NCBI GenBank assembly: GCA_030665795.1 | Contig: DAOUZD010000059.1 | Span: 1 to 5,783, forward strand | DNA: 5,783 bases | DNA from: Dehalococcoides sp. | GTDB lineage: Bacteria > Chloroflexota > Dehalococcoidia > Dehalococcoidales > RBG-16-60-22 | Direction: 5' to 3' | Position numbers and translations under genes: made by a program | The notes under the pieces: model-generated | What the model was told of the DNA's origin: nothing | Database searches by the model: none | What the model saw: the letters and a program-made list of their open reading frames with translations, nothing else | Shown: positions 1 to 5,072 of the stretch, piece after piece | How positions within the stretch are numbered: the stretch's first letter is position 1 | How the letters are laid out: every line of letters starts with the position of its first letter

Positions 1-8
1 CATTCTAG

Positions 9-48
9 GGACACACACGGGCCAATTATCCTCGGCCCATGTATGTCC
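9..48 (-). terminator. Long RNA hairpin just downstream of the zinc-ribbon gene
   Basis: Positions 9-23 pair with 34-48 around a 10-base loop (24-33). Read as minus-strand RNA this gives 15 continuous pairs, 13 Watson-Crick and two G-U. Read as plus-strand RNA the same two positions become C-A mismatches. The pairing therefore favours a role in RNA made from the minus strand, the strand of the zinc-ribbon gene whose stop codon lies 18 bases upstream. The loop-proximal part of the stem is GC-only (GGGCC/GGCCC). No U-tract follows; the next bases are CCTAGAATG. It is therefore not a textbook intrinsic terminator, and an mRNA 3'-end stabiliser, processing site or dispersed intergenic repeat is also possible. 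The structure is directly visible; the function is inferred. Confidence 0.55.
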
Positions 49-66
49 TGAGATCAAACTCCAGCA

Positions 67-366
67 TTACCTACTCAGTCTGATTTTACGGTAGCAATCG
101 CTACAGTAAACCGGCTTATCACCGCGAGGTTCAAAGGGTACCTCGGTTTCCTTACCACACTCGGCGCATACGGCAGGGAACATTTGGCGCGGGGCTCCGT
201 AGCTGCTGTTTCCGTAACGCTCTGACTTCCTTGCCTGGCGGCACGAGGGACAACGCTTTGGCTCATTAGTATAGCCTCTGGATTGGAAAAACTCTTGCTC
301 CTCAGCACTGAAAGTGAAGGTAGCCCCACAATCGGAACACTGGAGAGACTTGTCCTGAAAACTCAT
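67..366 (-). CDS. Small double zinc-ribbon protein (zf-trcl-like plus CxxC-x17-CxxC)
   Basis: This 99-residue cytoplasmic protein has eight cysteines in four CxxC knuckles: C10/C13, C39/C42, C67/C70 and C88/C91. The first two pairs, in a context like LQCSDC...RCPSC, resemble the 'probable zinc-ribbon' domain (zf-trcl family). The last two are separated by exactly 17 residues, matching the CxxC-x17-CxxC motif of small bacterial zinc proteins. Each half should bind one zinc ion. The linker (about 44-62) is basic and polar, consistent with nucleic-acid or protein contact, but no function is established for these families. The start is supported by AGGAGGT (373-379, minus strand) six bases before the ATG. 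It stands alone on its strand, is divergent from the PPC gene and is followed by a strong hairpin. The zinc-protein call is firm; a regulatory or ribosome-associated role would be a guess. Confidence 0.9.
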   Translation of the reverse strand: MSFQDKSLQCSDCGATFTFSAEEQEFFQSRGYTNEPKRCPSCRQARKSERYGNSSYGAPRQMFPAVCAECGKETEVPFEPRGDKPVYCSDCYRKIRLSR

Positions 367-477
367 TAGATGACCTCCTCTCTTCTAAATTTTAGTTAGA
401 ATTCGGTCATCCAATGCTTAAATAGTCTCAAGCGATTTGAAAAAGCTTGCAATAACCTAATCTAGAACTAACTCTTA

Positions 478-507
478 ATTATACACTAAAGGAAACCTCT
501 TTGTAAA
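478..507 (-). promoter_or_regulatory. Candidate sigma70 promoter of the zinc-ribbon gene
   Basis: On the minus strand TTTACA (502-507, 5/6 to the -35 consensus) is followed after 18 bases by a perfect TATAAT (478-483). Transcription would start near 471, giving a 5' leader of about 105 bases before the zinc-ribbon ATG. The surrounding DNA is AT-rich. This is a consensus match by eye only, and the 18-base spacer is slightly long. Confidence 0.5.
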
Positions 508-559
508 ACGAATGGAATCGAATTACTACCTATGTGCCGGAAATAGCGCTGTGTCGCCA

Positions 560-588
560 TTGACTAACTTCGGCAGCGATGATATATT
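560..588 (+). promoter_or_regulatory. Sigma70 promoter of the PPC/DUF296 gene
   Basis: TTGACT (560-565, 5/6 match) and TATATT (583-588, 5/6 match) are separated by exactly 17 bases, the optimum spacing. Predicted transcription start is near 595. This leaves a leader of about 25 bases holding the AAGGAGG ribosome binding site (603-609), correctly spaced from the ATG at 620. It is the clearest promoter in the window. Its -35 box lies about 50 bp from that of the divergent zinc-ribbon promoter, so one regulator could affect both. Confidence 0.72.
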
Positions 589-619
589 ACCTAAAACTAA
601 ATAAGGAGGGTAAAATAAC

Positions 620-1102
620 ATGGCAGAAGCAAAGGAAAAGAATGTGTGGGCAAAGTTCGGCAAAATAATACCGGCACCGTTGCCCACAAACGAAGACCTT
701 ATCAGTAATATCAAGAAGGTATGTAAAGACAACGGGATTCGTTATGGAGCTATTCTGTCGACTATTGGCAGTTTACGCCAGTTGACTATTGAGGTTGTGG
801 TTCGAAGTAAGAAGTCAAGAACCGGCCAAGATTTCGGCCCTCCACAGGTTATACCCGGTCCACTTCAAGTTCTAAGCCTTATCGGAATTATCTTTGAGAC
901 AGATAAAGGTGAGATGGATGCCCACATACATGGTACATTCGTTAATATAGAAGGAAAAATCTACGGTGGACATCTCATCGAAGGTGGCTGTCCCGTTTCG
1001 ACTAGACTGGTCACAGTTATCGGCGAAATCGCTGATGTCAGCTTAATCGAAAGGCTAGACCCAGAGTCAGGGCATCTGCTGTTACATGTCGAACCACTTT
1101 AA
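620..1102 (+). CDS. PPC/DUF296 domain protein (PD1-like)
   Basis: The 160-residue protein is a single PPC (plant and prokaryote conserved, DUF296) domain. Visible marks are the N-terminal helix and turn GIRYGAILSTIGSLRQ (39-54), the central strand PLQVLSLIGII (81-91), and the conserved core at about 100-126 beginning DAHIHG and continuing to GGHLIEGGCPV, with H102, H104 and H118 placed as in the conserved histidine cluster of the family. The C-terminal strand GHLLLHV (151-157) closes the fold. Plant members fuse this domain to AT-hooks and bind DNA. Stand-alone bacterial members form trimers and have no settled function; the histidines suggest metal binding. There is no AT-hook, signal peptide or membrane segment. 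The start is set by AAGGAGG (603-609) and by a strong promoter just upstream. It appears monocistronic and convergent with the next gene. Confidence 0.9.
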   Translation: MAEAKEKNVWAKFGKIIPAPLPTNEDLISNIKKVCKDNGIRYGAILSTIGSLRQLTIEVVVRSKKSRTGQDFGPPQVIPGPLQVLSLIGIIFETDKGEMDAHIHGTFVNIEGKIYGGHLIEGGCPVSTRLVTVIGEIADVSLIERLDPESGHLLLHVEPL

Positions 1103-1129
1103 CCATTTAACGGTTCGATAATAATTTTT
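1090..1129 (+). terminator. Weak candidate terminator of the PPC gene
   Basis: CGAACC (1090-1095) can pair with GGTTCG (1112-1117), forming a 6-bp stem over a 16-base loop that contains the PPC stop codon. ATAATAATTTTT follows and could serve as a U-rich tail. The loop is large and the U-run begins seven bases after the stem, so this is only a weak intrinsic-terminator candidate. Confidence 0.3.
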
Positions 1130-1152
1130 AGCATTTCAATTTAGCAAAAATT
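1123..1152. terminator. AT-rich inverted repeat between convergent genes
   Basis: AATTTTT (1123-1129) plus GC (1131-1132) pairs with GC (1144-1145) plus AAAAATT (1146-1152). This gives nine pairs with one bulged A and an 11-base loop. It lies in the 65-bp gap between the convergent PPC gene and the unassigned HxH gene, where a bidirectional terminator is expected. Because the arms are A and T runs, either strand would produce a U-rich arm. The low GC content makes the hairpin weak. Confidence 0.4.
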
Positions 1153-1167
1153 GGTGGTTAGTTTGCG

Positions 1168-2064
1168 CTATACCTGGTCTAATATCTCCTCTACCTGCTC
1201 ATCGGTTAGGCTTTCGTACTTGTCTCTTTGCACAAGCTCATCCCGATAACGTATTCTGGTGACACTAAAGCGAAAGTCATCATCCTCAGGGCGGTCTCCG
1301 GAAAATGGAAAGGTGGTTGGCCTGATAACAACATCCGGAGTATAGACCCAGGCTATATCATACACCTCCTCCGGATAGGCACCGAGGAAAACCATTTTCC
1401 CCTGATATTTGCCGCCAACTCCTTTAAAAACACAGGGAACTACATGGTCCACTTGCCAGCCTATATCCTTTAAAGCATCAATGGCAAGAACCTTCAAAAT
1501 CCAAGGATTAAAGTTAATTTCCACGTTAAAGTGAACGTGGTTATAGAGAGGAGACTCGACAAGTCGGAGGCCTTTTTTCCAGTGAGCTGACTGAAAATAT
1601 TTTTCTATTTCCCGCTCTTCTTTGGGGCCGACGCATTTAAAATCAAACTGTTTGAGGTAGTTATCCATGTAGTTCTTTCCCCAAGTGTCTATGTTCTTTC
1701 CTTCCTCACCGAATTTTGAGGGGTCAGATGGTTGAATTACTACGTCTGGATTATATTTCCAAAACCAATCCATGTGTGGCATATAGAGCGCCCTTTCCGG
1801 GTTATGGGGATGAACATTGTGCGCGGCAATTACATCCGGTGTTCCAGGGGTGAGGATATCTATTTTTCTATCCAGTGGAATTCCCTTACGTTTAAAATAC
1901 CCTTCGAATAATTTGTCAATAGATTCGGGGGCCACTTTATTCCAAACAAAAATGTGAGTGTGGTATAGCTCTTCCTCGGTCTGAGTTAAATGTCGCATAT
2001 ACTCTCGCCACTGGTCTGATTTAAAATAATCTACTACCCCTTTGGTAATTTCACTTTGGCTCAT
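1168..2064 (-). CDS. Unassigned 298-residue protein with internal duplication and HxH motifs
   Basis: I do not recognise this family. The protein is soluble-looking, rich in aromatic and charged residues, and lacks a signal peptide or membrane segment. It seems to be built from two related halves. YFKSDQW (13-19) matches YFQSAHW (156-162); an HxH follows in each half (LYHTH, 33-37; LYNHVH, 173-178); and YNPDVVIQP (104-112) matches YTPDVVIRP (241-249). Motif spacing is similar in the two halves (91 and 85 residues from YF to PDVV). The first half carries extra histidines (H82, H85, H87, H97). The paired HxH motifs suggest metal or phosphate chemistry, but this is inference. The start is supported by AGGAGGG (2071-2077, minus strand) six bases before ATG. 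The C-terminus (about 273-298) is a charged probable helix. It is transcribed alone; about 300 bp of non-coding DNA lies upstream. Confidence 0.85.
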   Translation of the reverse strand: MSQSEITKGVVDYFKSDQWREYMRHLTQTEEELYHTHIFVWNKVAPESIDKLFEGYFKRKGIPLDRKIDILTPGTPDVIAAHNVHPHNPERALYMPHMDWFWKYNPDVVIQPSDPSKFGEEGKNIDTWGKNYMDNYLKQFDFKCVGPKEEREIEKYFQSAHWKKGLRLVESPLYNHVHFNVEINFNPWILKVLAIDALKDIGWQVDHVVPCVFKGVGGKYQGKMVFLGAYPEEVYDIAWVYTPDVVIRPTTFPFSGDRPEDDDFRFSVTRIRYRDELVQRDKYESLTDEQVEEILDQV

Positions 2065-2372
2065 AATTCACCCTCCTCTTTGTTGATTTATACCTCTCCG
2101 GTATATTAATGAATGGTATTCTTATCGCCTTAGAAAACCTACTATTATTCTTCCGTTGTTACCGCAATTAGTTTGCCAGCGGGATGGTCACTTGTCAATT
2201 TCGCGTGCAAATACAAACAGCATATACGAATATTATATACGGATGCGCTACATTAATTGATTAAGGTAATACATTCCCTCCCGCTTGTCAATAGGATTTG
2301 CCTGTTACCTCTCTACTCTATCCTCTTGCTTTGAAAGTCGCCAGCTTAGATTGAAATTCCGGCTTTCCTCCT
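2065..2372. other. Non-coding stretch upstream of the HxH gene
   Basis: No ORF of note, RNA gene or long repeat was found in these 308 bp. The stretch must hold the promoter of the minus-strand HxH gene unless that gene is read from further upstream. Two TTGACA matches occur on the minus strand (2286-2291 and 2193-2198), but neither has a good -10 box at 16-18 bases; the best is TACCTT after 17 bases (2263-2268). A TATAAT-like AT-rich patch sits at about 2227-2240, beside a direct repeat of ATATACG (2222-2228 and 2235-2241). Promoter placement is therefore unresolved. Confidence 0.5.
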
Positions 2373-2468
2373 CTAAATCCTTCGGGCAAACTTCTGTACC
2401 GTTCTAGGCCCTCGGTCAATTTTAGCAAATGTCTTAGAAACCTCACCAACATAAATATCGCCTCGGCT
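2373..2468 (-). pseudogene. 3' remnant of a probable NHL/six-bladed beta-propeller gene
   Basis: Read on the minus strand from about 2468, the frame gives SRGDIYVGEVS, then a short loop, then GPRTVQKFARRI and a TAG stop at 2373-2375. This is how the last blade of many NHL-repeat proteins ends: 'G-D-I/L-Y-V-G/A-E-V' followed by a 'R-x-L/V-Q-K-F-x-R' closing strand. Peptidyl-alpha-hydroxyglycine lyase-like and related propellers are examples. Only about 30 codons are present and there is no start codon or ribosome binding site. Further upstream in the same frame the translation (LPAR and beyond) loses any resemblance, because the DNA there encodes an SDR on the other strand. The 5' part, some 250-300 codons in a typical family member, is missing. 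The assignment rests on a short motif and could be wrong. Confidence 0.55.
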
Positions 2469-2786
2469 GCGGGCAGGCAACCCAGGCCTTTTGCCGTGGC
2501 TTATAGTGCGGCTAAGGCGGGGGTTATTTCTATAACTCGCTCACTGGCTGTAGCCATGGCCCCTTATAATATAAGAGTTAATTGTGTCGCTCCCGCGATG
2601 ATAGAGACTGATTTACTGAAGCAAAGCGCTCCTGAGCACATTGAACCGATACTAAAGCAGACCACACTACGGAGATTGTGCCAGCCTGAGGAAGTAGCCG
2701 CCGCGGTGCTGTTCCTAGCCTCGGACGAGACGTCATATATCGTAGGCCAGAGCCTGCATGTGGATGGCGGGAATTGCATGCTTTAA
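2451..2786 (+). pseudogene. 5'-truncated classical short-chain dehydrogenase (SDR)
   Basis: The reading frame is open from 2355 but resembles an SDR only from about 2451, where INIASAAG begins. It then contains the catalytic serine (codon 2463-2465), tyrosine (2502-2504) and lysine (2514-2516) in the standard S-x12-Y-x3-K arrangement. NIRVNCVAP follows, and the C-terminal end is intact (ETSYIVGQSLHVDGG, then TAA at 2784-2786). The Rossmann half is absent: no TGxxxGxG nucleotide-binding motif and no NNAG, roughly 140 residues lost. A GTG at 2496 would give a 96-residue ORF, but it lies inside the conserved SY motif region and has no ribosome binding site. I therefore call a dead remnant rather than a small gene. 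Hand alignment to the intact SDR at 5073 gives about two-fifths identity over the first 55 residues, so it is not a recent copy of that gene. Confidence 0.85.
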
Positions 2787-2827
2787 CCAGCATTACCTAA
2801 AATACCCGGCAAATTAGCCAAATCTTT

Positions 2828-3808
2828 TTATGCCAGCCCGTATAACTGAGGTCTTGTTCTTACCTCGTAGATGAAATCTTCCACTACCTTTTCGAAATCG
2901 GTATACAACGGCTCCCAGCCCCATTCTTCACGAGCCCGACTATCGTCAATCGCATACATGCCGCCAAAAAAATCAGCAAAGAATTGCGCTATTTGTGGGT
3001 CTGGCCTAAAGGTAATCTCAGCTTCAGGAATAAACTTCTTTATCGCCAGTTCCAATTCCCTGGCCGTTCTTGCCGGTGACACCCCGATAATGTTATAGCA
3101 AACTGTCTTAATCTGCTCTGCAGGCGCATAATACAGCATTTCGGTGGCGCGAATGTTATCTTTGACGTAGGTAAGCGGAATTCCCTGGTCTTCCCTGACT
3201 TTACATTCATAAGGTTTGCCCAGGGCAGCATTTTCAATCATCAAGCAGTTGTGCTCAGCTACGGGTGGCAGTGTTCCAGAACCGGGACCAACGACCATGA
3301 AATAACGTAAGCAACGAAAGTCAAGGCCGAACTTACGCCGATAAAACCGGCCAAGGTGCTCACCGAATAACTTGCCAGCACCATAAATGCTAATAGGACG
3401 TTGAAGCGTCTCATCGGTGATAACCTCTGGAATTCCTAGGCCATAAGTAGCCCCAGTGCTGGAAAAGATAACGCGCTTTACGCCAAGGAGTCGCGCTGCC
3501 TCCAAAACATGCATTGTTCCGGTGACCACGGTTTGGTAACCTGACCATGGGTTGGCCTCACAGGCCCCGCTTAACATTGCCCCGAGGTGAAATATGCCCT
3601 CGACATTATTGTCCTTGATAACATTCATTACTTCGGGCCAAACCTTAAGGTCGCCCTGGACAATCTTCACCTCGTCCCTGATATCGGCCACGCAGTCAAG
3701 TCGAGGGGCTATATCAAACAAGACGATGTCTTCTTCGCCCCTCTCCACCAGTTGGCGTGCCAGTCCCGAACCAATAAAACCGGTTCCACCGGTAATAAGT
3801 ATAGCCAT
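2828..3808 (-). CDS. NAD-dependent epimerase/dehydratase (extended SDR)
   Basis: The 326-residue protein is a full-length extended SDR. GGTGFIG (7-13) binds the dinucleotide, and D32 at the end of the second strand favours NAD over NADP. GDL (52-54) and HLGAMLSG (74-81) continue the Rossmann fold. The active site has SST (116-118) and Y142-x3-K146. The C-terminal part holds the substrate region and the usual closing signature DDSRAREEWGWEP (288-300). Overall it resembles bacterial and archaeal L-threonine 3-dehydrogenases of the UDP-galactose-epimerase type and related NDP-sugar epimerases; sequence alone does not decide the substrate. AAAGGAG (3819-3825) lies ten bases before the ATG, and a second GAGGAG directly abuts it. 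The gene is divergent from the sugar isomerase gene across 201 bp and convergent with the SDR remnant, 41 bp away. Confidence 0.9.
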   Translation of the reverse strand: MAILITGGTGFIGSGLARQLVERGEEDIVLFDIAPRLDCVADIRDEVKIVQGDLKVWPEVMNVIKDNNVEGIFHLGAMLSGACEANPWSGYQTVVTGTMHVLEAARLLGVKRVIFSSTGATYGLGIPEVITDETLQRPISIYGAGKLFGEHLGRFYRRKFGLDFRCLRYFMVVGPGSGTLPPVAEHNCLMIENAALGKPYECKVREDQGIPLTYVKDNIRATEMLYYAPAEQIKTVCYNIIGVSPARTARELELAIKKFIPEAEITFRPDPQIAQFFADFFGGMYAIDDSRAREEWGWEPLYTDFEKVVEDFIYEVRTRPQLYGLA

Positions 3809-3878
3809 CTCCTCTTTACTCCTTTGCGGACTTTCGTTGGTATTTTACTACTTTATCATTTACACTGGTATCCAGAGG

Positions 3879-3908
3879 ATTATCTCGGGGAAAGCTACCA
3901 AAACCCAA
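3879..3908 (-). promoter_or_regulatory. Weak promoter candidate for the epimerase gene
   Basis: On the minus strand TTGGGT (3903-3908) is followed after 18 bases by GATAAT (3879-3884). The -10 matches 5/6 of the consensus and the -35 only 3/6. Start would be near 3872, about 64 bases before the epimerase ATG. Low confidence. Confidence 0.3.
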
Positions 3909-3930
3909 GGCCTAGAATTACCCGGTGGCA

Positions 3931-3959
3931 TTTTTCACGAAATTTTTTAATAATATAAA
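3931..3959 (+). promoter_or_regulatory. Weak promoter candidate for the isomerase-SDR operon
   Basis: TATAAA (3954-3959) lies in the most AT-rich part of the divergent intergenic region, 17 bases after TTTTTC (3931-3936), which is a poor -35 box. Transcription would start near 3966, about 44 bases before the isomerase ATG. Nothing else in 3809-4009 looks like a gene. No convincing operator palindrome was found. Confidence 0.3.
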
Positions 3960-4009
3960 TGAGATTCAAAAGATAATACCAAAATATCATCGCCAATCGG
4001 AGGTGACGT

Positions 4010-5059
4010 ATGTCTCAAATTAAAGGACCGGCTATTTCTCTACCCCAGTTTTTAAGTGATGAACCACCCTTTAATACCCTGGAAAATATTACCGCCTGGG
4101 CAAAATCCCTGGGCTATCTCGGGGTACAGATTCCGGCCTGGGACACTCGAGTAATCGATATAGACAAGGCGGCGGAATCCAAAGATTACGGTGATGAACT
4201 TAAGGGCCGATGCAACGGACTGGAGATAACAGAACTGGTAACCCATTTGTATGGACAGCTTGTCGCCGTTCACCCGGCACACGATGTCCTATTTGACGTC
4301 TTCGCCGCTCCTTCTGTCAAGGGAAACCCTAAGGCACGTACGGAATGGACGATAGGCCAGATGAAAAAAAGCATAGCGGCTTCACGAAACTTGGGGTTAA
4401 GTGTTGTTCCTACCCTGGGTGGGGCGTTACTCTGGCACTACGTTTATCCTTGGCCCCCAAGACCAAAAGGATTGGTAGACCTGGCCTTTGCGGAACTGGC
4501 GAAACGATGGAAACCAATTCTTGATACCGCCGAGGAAAACGGAGTTAATCTAGCCTATGAAATTCATCCCGCCGGGGACCTTCACGATGGCGTTACCTTC
4601 GAACGATTCCTGGCGGCAACCGGGAATCACCAGAGGGTGAACATACTCTATGACCCTTCTCACCTACTTCTTCAATGTCTTGATTATGTCGGGTACATAA
4701 CCTGTTATGGTGATTACATCAAAGCATTTCACGTTAAAGACGCCGAGTTTAATCCTACTCCCAGGAGTGGCGTTTACGGTGGCTACCAGGATTGGAAAGA
4801 CCGACCGGGCAGGTTTCGCAGTCTTGGAGACGGGCAGATAGATTTCAAGAAAGTTTTTACCAAGCTTACTGAAGTTGGTTACAGTTCCTGGGCAGTGCTG
4901 GAATGGGAGTGCTGTGTAAAGGACGCGGTGCAGGCAGCTCGCGAAGGAGCTGACTTTATTAAATCAATGTTGATTGATACCCCGAAAAGGTCGTTTGATG
5001 AATTCGCCGGAGGGGAAGTTGACACGGAATACAATAAAAAAGTCCTGGGGTTGGAGTAA
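4010..5059 (+). CDS. Sugar phosphate isomerase/epimerase, xylose-isomerase-like TIM barrel
   Basis: The 349-residue protein has the AP-endonuclease-2 / xylose isomerase-like TIM-barrel fold seen in sugar epimerases, IolE-type dehydratases and related enzymes. The expected divalent-metal ligands are in place: E184 in LAYEIHP, D215 in LYDPSHL, H241 in FHVKDAE and E298 in VLEWE. The H186 and H218 neighbours and the SLGDGQIDF loop (271-279) are also typical. It is longer than the common ~280-residue members. The extra length includes an insert around 136-155 (tryptophan- and proline-rich) and 247-268, plus a C-terminal tail after 320. The start is fixed by GGAGGTGA (3999-4006) three bases before ATG. 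It is followed after 13 bases by an SDR, so the two probably act on one substrate as isomerase and oxidoreductase. The actual sugar or polyol cannot be deduced. Confidence 0.9.
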   Translation: MSQIKGPAISLPQFLSDEPPFNTLENITAWAKSLGYLGVQIPAWDTRVIDIDKAAESKDYGDELKGRCNGLEITELVTHLYGQLVAVHPAHDVLFDVFAAPSVKGNPKARTEWTIGQMKKSIAASRNLGLSVVPTLGGALLWHYVYPWPPRPKGLVDLAFAELAKRWKPILDTAEENGVNLAYEIHPAGDLHDGVTFERFLAATGNHQRVNILYDPSHLLLQCLDYVGYITCYGDYIKAFHVKDAEFNPTPRSGVYGGYQDWKDRPGRFRSLGDGQIDFKKVFTKLTEVGYSSWAVLEWECCVKDAVQAAREGADFIKSMLIDTPKRSFDEFAGGEVDTEYNKKVLGLE

Positions 5060-5072
5060 AAGGAGATGAAAA

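Noticed and set aside
2341..2430. Minus-strand frame reading LLKLTEGLERYRSLPEG and onward near 2327-2425
   Set aside because: It looks protein-like for about 30 codons but has no start or ribosome binding site. It overlaps the better-supported propeller frame, and no family resemblance was seen.
2496..2786. A stand-alone 96-residue SDR-like gene starting at GTG 2496
   Set aside because: SDR similarity continues upstream of the GTG to about 2451, including the catalytic serine. There is no ribosome binding site and the nucleotide-binding half is absent, so it is a truncated remnant.
61..2799. 13-bp direct repeat CCAGCATTACCTA at 61-73 and 2787-2799, as possible attachment sites or a mobile-element boundary
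   Set aside because: One chance 13-mer match is not unlikely in a window of this size. No integrase or transposase lies between the copies, and the flanking bases do not extend the match.
2787..2827. Terminator between the convergent SDR remnant and epimerase
   Set aside because: Only a 3-bp GGC/GCC stem could be drawn before the CTTTTT run, too weak to call.
3587..3958. Plus-strand ORFs of 118-123 codons overlapping the epimerase 5' end and the intergenic region
   Set aside because: They are antisense shadows of the clearly conserved epimerase, lack a ribosome binding site and encode low-complexity, non-family-like sequence.
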